Shown here: in pieces, positions 53,559-64,000 of the stretch
How positions within the stretch are numbered: position 1 is the stretch's first letter
Layout of the letters: each line of letters opens with the position of its first letter
Assembly: GCF_004379255.2 (NCBI RefSeq)
Contig: NC_056049.1
Location: 12,136,063 to 12,200,062, forward strand
DNA: 64,000 nt
Origin: Salvia splendens
Lineage: Eukaryota > Streptophyta > Magnoliopsida > Lamiales > Lamiaceae
Direction of reading: 5' to 3'
Position numbers and translations under genes: made by a program
The notes under the pieces: model-generated
Seen by the model: only the letters and a program-made list of their open reading frames with translations
What the model was told of the DNA's origin: nothing
The model's database searches: none

Positions 53559-54768
53559 TGATAAGGCTCATTTCATGCATCGGTTTAGGGGTAAAATGTA
53601 TGCTACTTGATCGGTTTATCACACAAGCAAGTGTTAAATATGCAGGAATGCTGCTTGACCAAGGCAACAAGGCCAAACTGATCAAGCAAGTACAATGGGC
53701 GAAAAGAGGCCTGAAATTGGGGGAGTTGATCAAAGGGAGTAACCAAGCAGGCAAGGAGGGGACCACAGGCTTCCAGAAGAAGGACACGCAAGGCAATGAG
53801 CTGGATGGTGTGCATCATTCTGTTAGCAAGGACAACGTTCTAGAAGGGGACACGTGCTGATATATGAGACGCAAGGACGGAGCTGAGTCATGAATCTGTT
53901 CAAGTACAATAGGACAACGTTCTAGAAGGGGACACGTGCTGAAAAGCGTCGTCATTCTAGAAGGAGAGCACGTAGCAATCGATGAGTCGCTCACACTCAG
54001 CGTGAGCGAATATTCCCTGCCAAGATCGTTATCCAGCTAGAGGTCATGCCGAACCTATAAATAGAGGATGTGCCACCACATTAGAGAAATCTGATCCTTT
54101 ACTTTCCGTCTTTAGTTTAGTTTAGCTTAGCTCTCTAGTTTAGTTCAGTTCTCTAGATAACTTAGATAAAGTAATGCTTAGTTAGAAAGGGCGGTCGAAG
54201 GAGCGCTGCAGAATACTTGATATCTGTCGGCGTATTCTTAAGTTTCCCGCTGAGGACCTCCTCGGTTTTACTTACTTTCGTATTTTCCGAAGTGTTAGCT
54301 TAGTTTAAATTTCACGTTATACTGTTCTGAGTTTTAGTTTTAATCAAAGTTGCTTTCGTTTTCATCGTGGTGTTTACTGTTTCACGTAGTTAATTTTCAT
54401 TCCAGTCTGAAATTCACTTGACCCAGTAGTTAAAATTTCCTTGATCAACTTAGTAAGTTAAATTCTGTCTAGAGTAAAATCGGTAGTTAAAAACTCCTAA
54501 AGTTAAAGCGTGGCATCAGCCAACCCCCTATTCACTACTCACACACTTGATACACTAGCTTCTCTGCGGGATCGACCCCGAACTTGCCGTTTTGCTGTTA
54601 AAGTAGTGCAAAATTAGGAGTTTATAAATTACTTTGGTTGGAAACGAGTGAGAGCGATATTGCATTGATCAAGTGGCAACGACATTTGCTAACTGATCCA
54701 ACTGGTTCGGTTATCTTCCATATAACTTGATCCATACTCTATTCGTGCCCATTCTCGAGGCCTATCCA
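53559..54768 (+). repeat. Element E 5' LTR (1210 bp)
   Basis: From TGATAAGGCTCATTTCATGC to CTCGAGGCCTATCCA. U3 has four TTCnnGAA palindromes (53771, 53838, 53920, 53955), two CACGTG motifs (53851, 53933) and TATAAATA at 54056. A 37-bp stretch with GTTCTAGAAGGGGACACGTG is duplicated here but single in the 3' LTR. Confidence 0.88.
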
Positions 54769-54771
54769 AAA

Positions 54772-54789
54772 TGGCGTCGGTGCCGGGGA
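54772..54789 (+). other. Primer binding site, tRNA-Asp type, mutated
   Basis: TGGCGTCGGTGCCGGGGA differs at two positions from the site of element A (TGGCGCCGTTGCCGGGGA) and starts three bases after the LTR. Confidence 0.82.
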
Positions 54790-55153
54790 AGCATGGTGTT
54801 ATTTTATGTTTGTGTGTAGCGCATAGGCGTATATAATTTTGTTTCTTTCTTTTCTCATTTGTTTTTTTCTTCTGTTGATGAGAAGGTACCACCGCGGCAG
54901 CCACTGGAATCACCCTCTTATATACAGAGGCCCTAACGCTCATTGGAGAGTTCAGGAAGCCGACGTCGTTACCACTCGTTATAGAGCCGCATTAGCAGCA
55001 GCAACAACCATTGCCAACTGACTAGTGAAGAAGAAGGAGAGCAGAACGCGCAACCGAAACCACCACCACTTGAACAAGCAGTAGCAGAGACGGCCCTCTC
55101 TGCACGCTCATGATGAGAAGGAGCCCACACATGCCATTGCCGTTACTCCTGGG

Positions 55154-56680
55154 ATGCGGACCATCGCGATCAAGTCAGGAGTACTAGCCGTTTTGTCCCA
55201 TTTTTACGGCCTTTCAAAAGAATGTCCGTACGCCTTCCTGGAGGAATTTTGCCGATACAGTGATATCCAACCCGTACCGGCTGGATCTACGTCTGAGGAC
55301 TATAGGCTGAAAGCTATCCCCTTCGTCTTGAAGGGTGATGCTGGAGTATGGCCGTCGAGACTGCCAGAAGGGTCCATCAAAACATGGGCCGAGTTTCGAA
55401 TGATCTTCCTAGATCGTTTCTTTCTCGCGTCAAAGACAAGTGCCCTCAAGAGGGAGATTACAGAAGCCAGACAGGAGTACAATGAGCCCCTCGGCCTGTA
55501 TTGGGATAGATTCCAATGGCTGCTTCAAGCATGCCCCAACCACAAGCTGGGGGAGCGGGAGATCTATTCGATCTTCAATGGTGGACTAACAGTCGATAGC
55601 AAGAATGATCTAAACCTCGCAGCCCAAGGGGATTTCTCAAAGACCCCATTCAGCCAATCCAAGAACATCCTGAAGAGGCTCATCGAGGCCAAATGCTCGT
55701 GCGAAACGTCCTGTGGCCAGTACAGAAGGGGTGCAGTGCACGCAGCCGAGGAACGCAATAACGAAAAGCTGGAAGCTCGATTTGAGCAGATGGAGAAGAA
55801 GCTGCTCAAGGCAGTGGAGAAAGCCAGACCGCCTCCACCACCTGCACCGAAAGAGACGCAGTATGCGCAGCCACCGCCAGAAGAGCATCATTACCACTAT
55901 TGCGAATTCCCCCCTGAGGTGGAGCCGCAAGCCCAAGTGAATGCCGTTGGCCACTGGAACGCAAATGGCAACTGGATCCAGGGAAAGCATAGAGACGCTC
56001 CATGGAGAGACCACCCCAATTTTAAGTGGACTGATCAGAGTCAAAACAAACTACCTCAACCCTTCACACAGCAGATGCAACCCTCTGAAGGGTAGCCGAA
56101 CTGGCCTGCTCGAATCCAGGATAAGCCAAACACTGGAGGGAACAGGATACAAAGCGGAACTCAAGGGGACTGGTCTAATGGAGGACAACCCAACTGGTTA
56201 AGCAGACAATCGAGGGAAACTAGGGAAACAGACTTCAGGGCCCACAGTCAAGCAACCAGGGAAGACAACCAAACAACCAGATGGTCAGCTACGTTCCACC
56301 ACACCAACGGGAAAATCTGTATCCTGGAAATAAATAGTACAATCAGACGCAATACCATCAAGAGCATTATGGGCAATATGACTACCCGCAGCCCAACTAC
56401 AGTGGGGGACCGCCGAATCACAGATACAACCGACACCCCAACGATAGTCAGGGAGATATGATAGTACCGCACCATCCTAACAATGCAATGCGGGAAATCC
56501 AAGAAGCTCAGAAGGAGCAGCGGGCGGCATTGGAGATGCTGACAAAGCAACTTTCTCAAGTTGCGATGTCACTGGGCGAGCTGAGGGGAAATGAAGGAAG
56601 GATTCCAGCCACTGTGCAGCCACCTGGTTGAGAAAACATTAGCTAAGTAACCCTGAGATCAGGAAAAAGCCTACCAGGGC
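55154..56680 (+). pseudogene. Athila gag (element E)
   Basis: Open from 55154 to 56095. The Retrotrans_gag core includes LKAIPFVLKGDAGVWPSRLP, TWAEFRMIFLDRFF, EPLGLYWDRFQWLLQACPNH and IYSIFNGGL. A helical, Lys/Glu-rich segment (EERNNEKLEARFEQMEKKLL) and a Pro/His-rich part follow. After the stop at 56095 the tail continues in other frames (NAMREIQEAQKEQRAALEML near 56490, TLRSGKS near 56650). The N-terminal part upstream of 55154 is interrupted by stops. Confidence 0.85.
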
Positions 56681-56871
56681 CCTACTCCACCTACGGAATC
56701 TCCAGCATCTATGTCTGGGCCGAGCCATAAAGGAGAAGGAGAATCCAGTGGAGCAGAGCAAACAAAAGGGAGTGAAAAGGGCAAGGCAAAAGTGAGAGGT
56801 GAATCCTCAGAGGAATGTCAGAGAGAGGAAACTGAGAAAGTTAAGCCATATCCGTACCGTGGAATGGTGAC

Positions 56872-57528
56872 ATGAAAGAGGGATGCCACAATCGATGTGG
56901 CAAGTATGTTCAAGGACATGGAGATGAAGGTGCCACTCTTGACGGCGTTAAAGATGCCCCGATCAGCAAATTTATTAAAGACTACCTGGCAGGGAAGGTC
57001 AATGAAGAAGGTAGAATGATTGCAGATGAGAATATCTCTGCCGTGATCCAGCGAAGTGATCTTCCTTCAAAAAAGACCGACCCAGGGATGTTCACTCTCC
57101 CGATTTCAATCAGAAATATTCAAGTAGAGCACGCGATGTGTGATCTCGGGGCATCCATCAATGTGCTGCCATATACTATCTATGAGAAGCTGGGAGCGGC
57201 TAAGCTCATTGACACTGACATAATGATCCAGTTGGCCGACAGATCGTGTATTCACCCTGAATGAATTCTGGAAGACGTTATTGTGAAGGTGAATAACTTT
57301 CTGTACCCAGCCGATTTTTTCGTAATCAATATGACGGAGCCAGCAGCAAGAGAGTCGAGTGGAGTCCTACTGGGACGGCCGTTCCTGTCTACGGCCAGCA
57401 CCATTATAGACGTCCGTAATGGGACGATAAGCTTGGACTTCAATGGAGAACAGTTCACGTTCAATATAGATGAAGCCATGAAGAGGTCAGCCGACAACGA
57501 GAACATATTCTCGGTAGATGTGACGTGA
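56872..57528 (+). pseudogene. Athila aspartic protease (element E)
   Basis: AMCDLGASINVLPYTIYEKL holds the DLGA active-site motif. The frame stops at TGA 57262-57264, where relatives have Gly, and carries straight on in the same frame with ILEDVIVKVNNFLYPADFFV, VLLGRPFLSTASTIIDVRNG to 57528. One nonsense change is thus enough to break this domain. Confidence 0.87.
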
Positions 57529-57547
57529 ACCCTTAGTACAGGAATTT

Positions 57548-58990
57548 TTGGAGGAAGAATTCCTAAAAAGGCAGTTCACTGACTCCGCTGTAGACGAGGA
57601 GGTCAAGAAAGAAGTAGAAGAGTGGTATGATACCATGAAGGTCGGAGAGATGGACGACCAGGCCATTGCGAAAGCAATAACGGATTTCTACGAGCGCCCG
57701 AAGCCAGCTGGGTCAAGTGAGACAGCTCAAGTATCTAGCCTAACGAAACGGCTTGATCCAGGCAAGCCACTGGAAAAAGAAGTGGCAGAAAATCCTCTGC
57801 CTACTGAAGAGCCAAAGCCCGCAAAGGAGTTGAAACCCCTTCCAGCACACCTTAAGCATGCCTACCTGGGGAAGGAAGAAACACTGCTCATTATCATCAA
57901 CAGTCAGTTGACTCAGGGGCAGGAAGACAGATTGCTGGAAGTGTTGAGAAAGAATCAGAAGGCTATCGGCTGGAAGCTGACAGATTTGGTGGGCATCAGC
58001 CCAGACTTGTGTATGCACCACATCCGACTGGAAGAAGGAGCCAAGCCACACCGCGACCAACAACGGAAACTCAACCCCAACATGAGGGAAGAAGTGCTCA
58101 AGGAAATTGTCAAGTTGGTATCAATCGGAATTATCTACTCCATTCTAGATAGTAACTAGGTCAGCCCAGTACACATGGTGCCCAAGAAAGGAGGAATCCA
58201 AGTCGTGAAAAATGAAAAAAAATAAGTTGATTCCGACTAGGCCGGTCACGGAGTGGAGGATGTGCAAAGATTACATGAAGCTGAACCAAGCTACAAAGAA
58301 GGATCATTTCCCTCTGCCATTCATTGATCAAATGTTGGAGAAATTGGCAGGGAAGTAGTACTTCAGCTTTTTGCATGGTTATAGTGGCTACTTCTAGATC
58401 GCTGTAAATCCAAATGACCAAGAGAAGACGACGTTGACCTACCCCTTTGGCACTTACGCTTACAAGAGGATGTCGTTTGGCCTCTGCAATGCCCCGGGCA
58501 CTTTCCAAAGATGCATGATGAGTATCTTCTCTGACCTGTTGGAAGACTGCATTGAGATCTTCATGGACGACTTTATTGTCTATGGGGACGACTTTGATCA
58601 AGGGTTGCGTAGCCTGAACAGGATACTGGAAAGATGCCACCAGAAGAACTTGGTAGTGAATTTCGAGAAATGCCATTTTATGGTTACTGAAGGAATAGTC
58701 TTGGGCCATGTAGTATCGAGCAGGGGGATAGAGGTCGACCCAGCAAAGGTAGCGGTCATTCCAAAGCTGCCGTATCCTACCAATTAGAAGGAGATCAGAG
58801 CCTTTTTAGGGCACGCTGGGTTCTATAGAAGGTTTATCAAGGATTTCGCAAAGATAGCCCAGCCTCTAACGAAGCTTCTCCAGATCGATGTGGAGTTTGA
58901 ATTCTCTGATGCCTGCAAGGCCGCGTTCCAATTTCTTAAGGACAGATTGATAAGTTCTCCGATAATACGCACCCCGACTGGAATCACCCC
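57548..58990 (+). pseudogene. Athila reverse transcriptase (element E)
   Basis: The N-terminal connection is open to 58159 (HRDQQRKLNPNMREEVLKEI). A stop at 58157 and a frameshift in a run of A residues near 58215 follow. The palm continues with WRMCKDYMKLNQATKKDHFP, FPLPFIDQMLEKL, FGLCNAPGTFQRCMMSIF and the catalytic FMDDF box near 58565, then FLGHAGFYRRFIKDFAKIAQ. Further in-frame stops occur near 58357, 58396 and 58785. The enzyme would copy element RNA into DNA. Confidence 0.87.
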
Positions 58991-58996
58991 TTTGAG

Positions 58997-60253
58997 GTGA
59001 TGTGCGATGCTAGCGACTGTGCGGTGGGGGCAGTATTAGGTCAGAAAATCAAAGGAAAGAGTTATGTCATCTTCCACGCGTCAAAAACGTTGAATCAGGC
59101 ACAGAAGAACTATGACGTGACCGAAAAGGAGATGCTATCGGTGGTTGTCGCATTTGAAAAATTCAGGCCGTACCTGCTAGGGTCCAAAGTGATAGTCTAT
59201 ACTGACCATGCTGTGATCAAGTACCTGTTGGCTAAGAAAGAATCAAAGCCAAGACTGATCAGATGGATCCTCCTCTTGCAAGAATTCGACTGGGAGGCAG
59301 TCGACAAGAAGGGATGCGAGAACAAAGTGGCGGATCACTTAAGCCGAATTTTACAAGAAGATAACGATGAAGATATCCCAGATGCATTCCCTGAGGAGCA
59401 CCTCTGCCTGATCAAGTCAACATCTGACCGACCATGGGTCAACCAAGTGGAAGAGGTTGATCAAGCCGAGCAAGGAAGCGAGGGACAGCACACGCGGAAA
59501 GAGCCATGGTTTGCAGACATGGCCAACTACTTGGTGACAGGTGAGCTGCCTGGAAGTGATGAAGCTACAAGGGCACAGAAGCTAAAGCTTAAAAGCGACT
59601 CCCGATACTTCTATTGGGATGATCCTTACCTATGGAAAATGAGAGCAGATCAAGTGATCCGACGCTGTATACCAGACTGGGAGCAAGAAGATGTGATGGT
59701 CCACTGCCACGCATTGGCTTGTGGTGGTCACTTCGGACCAAAGAAAACAGCAAGGAAAGTACTGGACAGCGGATTCTACTGGCCTTCCATCCATAGAGAT
59801 GCTTATGAGTTCTGCAAGAGGTGCCCTCGATGCCAGCTTACTGGAGGGATATATACAAGAGATGAGATGCATCAGGTCCCCATTATTGTCTGTGAAATAT
59901 TTGATGTATGGGGAATGGATTTTATGGGACTTTTCCCATCTTCTGAAGGCAATCTCTATATCTTAGTAGCGGTGGACTGTGTGTCCAAGTGGATCGAGGC
60001 AAAGGCAACAAGGACATGCGAGTCCAGAGAAGTGGCGAAGTTCTTAAAGTCGAACATCTTTACCCGCTATGGGGTGCCACGAGCTATTATCTCGGACCAG
60101 GGAACTCACTTTGTCAACAGAACCATCGAAGCCTTGATGAAAAAATATGGAGTCCACCACTGCCTCTCCACACCCTATCACCCGCAGTCCAATGACCAAG
60201 CCATTATAGAGGTGTCAGGCGGCGCCAACTGTCGCAATGAAAGGACGTCTTAG
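58997..60253 (+). pseudogene. Athila RNase H and truncated integrase (element E)
   Basis: 418 open codons: RNase H ([54 protein letters not shown]), integrase zinc finger ([23 protein letters not shown]), then the core with [10 protein letters not shown] (first Asp) and [10 protein letters not shown] (second Asp). The sequence derails after [10 protein letters not shown], so the catalytic Glu region and C-terminus are lost by a deletion near 60210. Confidence 0.87.
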
Positions 60254-61200
60254 AGAGAAAAAGGAAGCGTATCAGAGGAGCTTTTCCACCTAGCATTCTG
60301 AAAATGTGCGCTTGTATGCGAAGAGTCGCAGAGATCTCAACAGGCAGGGATCTCAACAGTCGGGATTTCAGTATAAAAGGGGTCTCTCTGATCCCAGTTT
60401 TCATCAACTGCCTTCAGAACATTCGTGCTATCCTCATCTGAATCTCTCTAAGTTCAAATCCCCTCCAAGGAATCACCCACAATCATCACCAGAAAAAAAA
60501 TGCAGAGCACTCAACTCAATACTTCCTCTTCTTCTTCAAAAGCCGGTATCAACAGTGGTAATCGGAGGACCTTATCACCAGCCAACCCAGATAACCCTAA
60601 CCTTTCCCCACCGACCACCAGAACCCCATTATCGCCTTCCAGATTCATCGGTCTACTCCAATATATAGACCCGGCTTACATCAGGCGTCTGGACTCCGTC
60701 TCCCAGTGGTAAATATTGAGAGGAAAGATTCTCTGCCTCTCCCCAGTGATCTCCTACTACGACGTAGGGAGGCAGAATGGAACCTCTTTTCGACTATGGA
60801 GGATGACTATGTCTAAGGAAGGATGCACCGCCGGACGACGGATCAACTGGTGAAGGAAGGTGAGGTTTTGAGGCGGCAGGTGGATGAGAAGAGACAAGCG
60901 ACCTAAGGGACCGGGGCAGCCGTAGAAGCAAGCAAGGTTGTAGAGGACAGCCGGGTGAGAGCAGAGGAAGGGGGAAGTGAGTATCCTTCTGCCCAGCATG
61001 CTTCTTCACGGGAAGGAGATAAGGGAAAATATACCAAGGAGAATGAGCTTCGATGAACGCAAACGCCCTGCAGGCAATAAGGAAGGCCTGTGAAATGGAG
61101 GCAATAAGGAAGGCTTGCAACATCCCCTGTTCAACCATCTCAAAGGTAGTAGTATCACCCTTAACTCAGTTTATTTGTATAAATTGTTGTTTTCTTTTTC
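60254..61200 (+). other. Element E 3' region with small ORF and TATA-like box
   Basis: A TATAAAAG box at 60372-60379 precedes a 70-codon frame (60500-60712, MQSTQLNTSSSSSKAGINSG..., Ser/Pro/Asn-rich) of no recognised family. Its place is where Athila elements carry an extra, env-like ORF; the rest (60720-61200) is a run of Glu/Arg-type frames broken by stops. Role unknown. Confidence 0.4.
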
Positions 61201-61203
61201 GTT

Positions 61204-61238
61204 CTCACACTTAGTCCTGTGCATGGACTAAGTGTGAG
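61204..61238. other. Perfect 14-bp hairpin in element E
   Basis: CTCACACTTAGTCC, a 7-base loop, then GGACTAAGTGTGAG. An imperfect relative (CTCACACTTTG ... TCTAAGTGTGAG) lies at about 61321-61352. Confidence 0.85.
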
Positions 61239-61389
61239 AAGTTTATGTAGGTTGCTATCCGTTTTTGCCTATGTGTTTTGTTTGTTGTTTTGGTTGGCAT
61301 GTTTGATTGTTGGCACTGTCTCACACTTTGCCTAGTGTCTGGTCTAAGTGTGAGAAGTTTTCCTTGGTTTCTGTTGTGCCGTTGCCTGT

Positions 61390-62782
61390 ACCTAACCCTT
61401 TTTCCACTGCATCCAGTCCCTTGAGGACGAGTTCATATGCAGTGGATGGGGGAGGGTTAGTTCCAGAACATAAAAATCATACATGTAAAATTTTTGAAAA
61501 TATAAAATATCAGATAGTAATAAATAGACAATATGCATGAAATCAGATAAGTGGAAGATTTGATTACTTTGGGAAGAGTTAGAGAAATGAATCAGTATGT
61601 TTACATGTAGAAACTTGATTGCAAAAACGTGATCAGTTTGAACGACGCAAGTGTGATGGAAATGCTCAAATTTTAAACTTACTGTGAATCCTCTCTATAT
61701 TTGTGTTATAAGCCAAAGTAGAATATTTTCTACTATTTTTACAAAGGAAAATTTTTTACGAGAGGCTGAATTTTTTATATTTAGATGAAAATTGCACAAG
61801 TAGTAAGGACTAAAGGCATTAGGACTTAACCCTTTGAGCCTTTTCTTCTTTCGCTCCACGAACCCGCCTCGTCAAGAAAGGCACCCCCTAGTTAGCTAAG
61901 TTGAGCCCATACACTTTTACCCTTTCTTTGATAACCGAGACCCACATCCATATACTTTTTATAAATACGTGAGGAAAATGGGTCAGAGAGATGAGTCATT
62001 TCAAAATAAGGGGTAGTACGATAGAAAGTAAAAATAAAAGGGTAGCCGTGTTGAGCGAGTTAGTCAATCAGGTTAATCAAGTCAGAAATCAATTAAAAAA
62101 AATGTGTTGTTATCGAGAAAAGTTTGAGAAAAAGAGGGCAGGAAAAGTTGTAACCTGACCCGATAAGTCGGAAGTTAGAAAAATAAGCCAAAAGTTCAAG
62201 GCTAGAAGTCGCCACTTGACCAAGTAAGATATTTAGTGGCAAAATAAATAGTTCAAATCTTTGGTTTCTTGACTCACGTGTTTTTCTTTTTACAGTTTAT
62301 ATTTTTAAACTTAGAACCCCTTGGACCCTACCTTGATACACCACTACCCTTAATCCTCATTACACCCGAAACAAAGACCTTAAGGAACTATCTTATGCAA
62401 TCCGATTCGAGATATTAAATTTGTGGCAATACCGAGTGAACATTCCTAACATCTCTGGTAAGAAATGAATGACTGAGTGAATCCAATAGTGGTTTTTAAA
62501 TTGAGCAATCTTGACGAATTGACACCTTGATCAAGTAAAAGCAAAAATGAAGAAACATAAGCTGCTGGCAAATGGATTTACCTCGACCTCGGGTATGATT
62601 GTTGGAAATTTATTCGATCTAATGCATCTATGTGAATATGTGTTTTTTATTTCGAGTCTTGTTTTCTTTTTTCATTTTCTTTTAATTTTTTGAAATGAGT
62701 AAACCATGCCTGAAATTTACCTTATCTTGCTCTTTTTTTTTCTTTATACTTGGGGACAAGTATGTTTTAAGTGTGAGCATTT
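61390..62782 (+). other. Element E 3' noncoding region
   Basis: AT-rich, no genes. It matches, in inverted orientation, 53553-52589. It ends just before the 3' LTR in GTGTGAGCATT. Confidence 0.75.
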
Positions 62783-63955
62783 TGATAAGACTCATTTCAT
62801 GCATCGGTTTAGGGGTAAAATGCACGCTACTTGATCGGTTTATCGCGCAAGCAAGTGTTAAATGTGCAGGAATGTCGTTTGACCAAGGCAACAAGGCCAA
62901 ACAGATCAAGCAAGTACAATGGGCGAAAAGAGGCCAGAAATCGGGGGAGTTGATCAAATGGAGTAACCAAGCAGGCAAGGAGGGGACCACAGGCTTCCAG
63001 AAGAAGGACACGCGAGGCTATGAGATGGATGGTGCGCATCATTCTGTTAGCAAGGACAACGTTCTAGAAGGGGACACGTGCTGATATATGAGACGCAAGG
63101 ACGGAGCTGAGTCATGAATCTATTACTGAAAAGCGTCGTCATTCTAGAAGGAGAGCACGTAGCAATCGATGAGTCGCTCACAGTCAGCGTGAGCGAATAT
63201 TCCCTGCCAAGATCGTTATCCAGCTGGAGGTCGTGCCGATCCTATAAATAGAGGATGTGACACCTCATTAGAGAAATCCGATCCTTTACTTTTCGTCTTT
63301 AGTTTAGTTTAGCTTAGCTCTCTAGTTTAGTTCAGTTCTCTAGATAGCTTAGATAAAATAATGCTTAGTTAGAAAGGGCGATCGAAGGAGCGCTGCATAA
63401 TACTTGATATCTGTCAGCGTATTCTTAAGTTTCACGCCGAGGATCTCCTCGGTTTTACTTGCTTTCATATTTTCTGAAGTGTTAGCTTAGTTTAAATTTC
63501 ACGCTGTACTGTTCTGAGATTTAGTTTTAATTAAAGTTGCATTCATTTTCATCGTGGTGTTTACTGTTTTACGTAGTTAATTTTCATTCCAGTCTGAAAT
63601 TCACTTGACCCAGTAGTTAAAATTTCCTTGATCAAGTTAGTAAGTTAAATTATGTCTAGAGTAAAATCAGTAGTTAAAAACTCCCAAAGTTAAAGTGTGG
63701 CAGTAGCCAACCCCCTATTCACTACTCACACACTTGATACACTAGCTTCTCTGTGGGATCGACCCCGAACTTGCCGCTTTACTGTTAAAGTAGTGCAAAA
63801 TTGGGAGTTTATAAATCACTTTGGTAGGAAACGAGTGAGAGCGAGATTGCATTGATCAAATGGCAACGACATTTGCTAACTGATCCAAGCGGTTCGGTTA
63901 TCTTCCATATAACTTGACCCATAGTCTATTCGCGCCCATTCTCGAGGCCCATCCA
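62783..63955 (+). repeat. Element E 3' LTR (1173 bp)
   Basis: From TGATAAGACTCATTTCATGC to CGAGGCCCATCCA. Three TTCnnGAA palindromes (62995, 63062, 63142) and TATAAATA at 63243. Close to the 5' LTR apart from scattered substitutions and the missing 37-bp duplicate. Confidence 0.88.
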
Positions 63956-63960
63956 GGCAC

Positions 63961-64000
63961 AGGTAAACAAACCAAGGGAAACTTCTCACACTTAGACCAG
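63961..64000 (-). mobile_element. Inverted relative E', continuing off the window
   Basis: The reverse complement (CTGGTCTAAGTGTGAGAAGT) matches 61340-61370 of element E, the part that should adjoin the piece at 53553. It is the other side of the element interrupted by E. Confidence 0.75.

Larger units (their letters stand above)
53559..63955 (+). mobile_element. Athila-type Gypsy element E, near full length but defective (10.4 kb)
   Basis: LTRs 53559-54768 and 62783-63955, tRNA-Asp type primer site at 54772, gag, protease, RT, RNase H and integrase in Gypsy order, then 2.5 kb of 3' region. Flanks GGCAT (53554-53558) and GGCAC (63956-63960) are a 5-bp target duplication with one change. Many stops and frameshifts (protease 57262, three or more stops in RT, integrase truncated) rule out activity. 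It interrupts the 3' region of an inverted relative. Confidence 0.9.

Overview
The window looks like plant nuclear DNA. It has a 15-exon gene with GT-AG introns, Stowaway, Tourist, hAT and Mutator-type elements, and Copia, Athila and chromovirus LTR retrotransposons. Gene and repeat style fit a dicot, perhaps an asterid, but I cannot name a species from the sequence.

Only about 16 kb (6.1-22.3 kb) is genic. On the + strand, 6720-14031 is an intact nicotinate phosphoribosyltransferase gene (15 exons, 548 codons, NAD salvage). A TRIM-like mini-retroelement with five CACGTG motifs sits just upstream of its ATG. Facing it tail to tail on the - strand (22280-17268) is a PI-PLC X-domain, probably GPI-anchored, secreted phosphodiesterase gene. 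Two DNA transposons sit inside its coding exons: a 649-bp Pack-MULE in exon 1 (9-bp target duplication, carrying a PIP5K MORN fragment) and a 1193-bp hAT-type element in exon 6 (8-bp target duplication). Removing each insertion with one target-site copy restores an open frame exactly, so both are secondary hits on a formerly normal gene.

The rest is nested retrotransposon DNA. 1-5108 is the 5' half of a - strand Copia element. 23-29.6 kb holds LTR remnants and a 297-bp tandem array. 29.6-36.3 kb is a pile of LTRs inserted in LTRs, including an inverted Copia LTR pair. 36.3-46.6 kb is an Athila-type element lacking its polymerase, with a GAG-only mini-element inserted in its protease codons, followed by an internally deleted chromovirus. 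47.7-52.1 kb is a broken LINE split by two solo LTRs. 53.6-64.0 kb is a nearly full-length but dead Athila-type element inserted head-on into an inverted relative that runs off the window.

I see no CRISPR, tRNA or rRNA gene, and no sign of a novel enzymatic system. The most interesting biology is the doubly interrupted PLC-like gene, the MULE that supplies a replacement in-frame start codon to it, the G-box-bearing TRIM in the NAPRT promoter, and an Athila LTR family carrying repeated heat-shock-element-like palindromes next to G-boxes.
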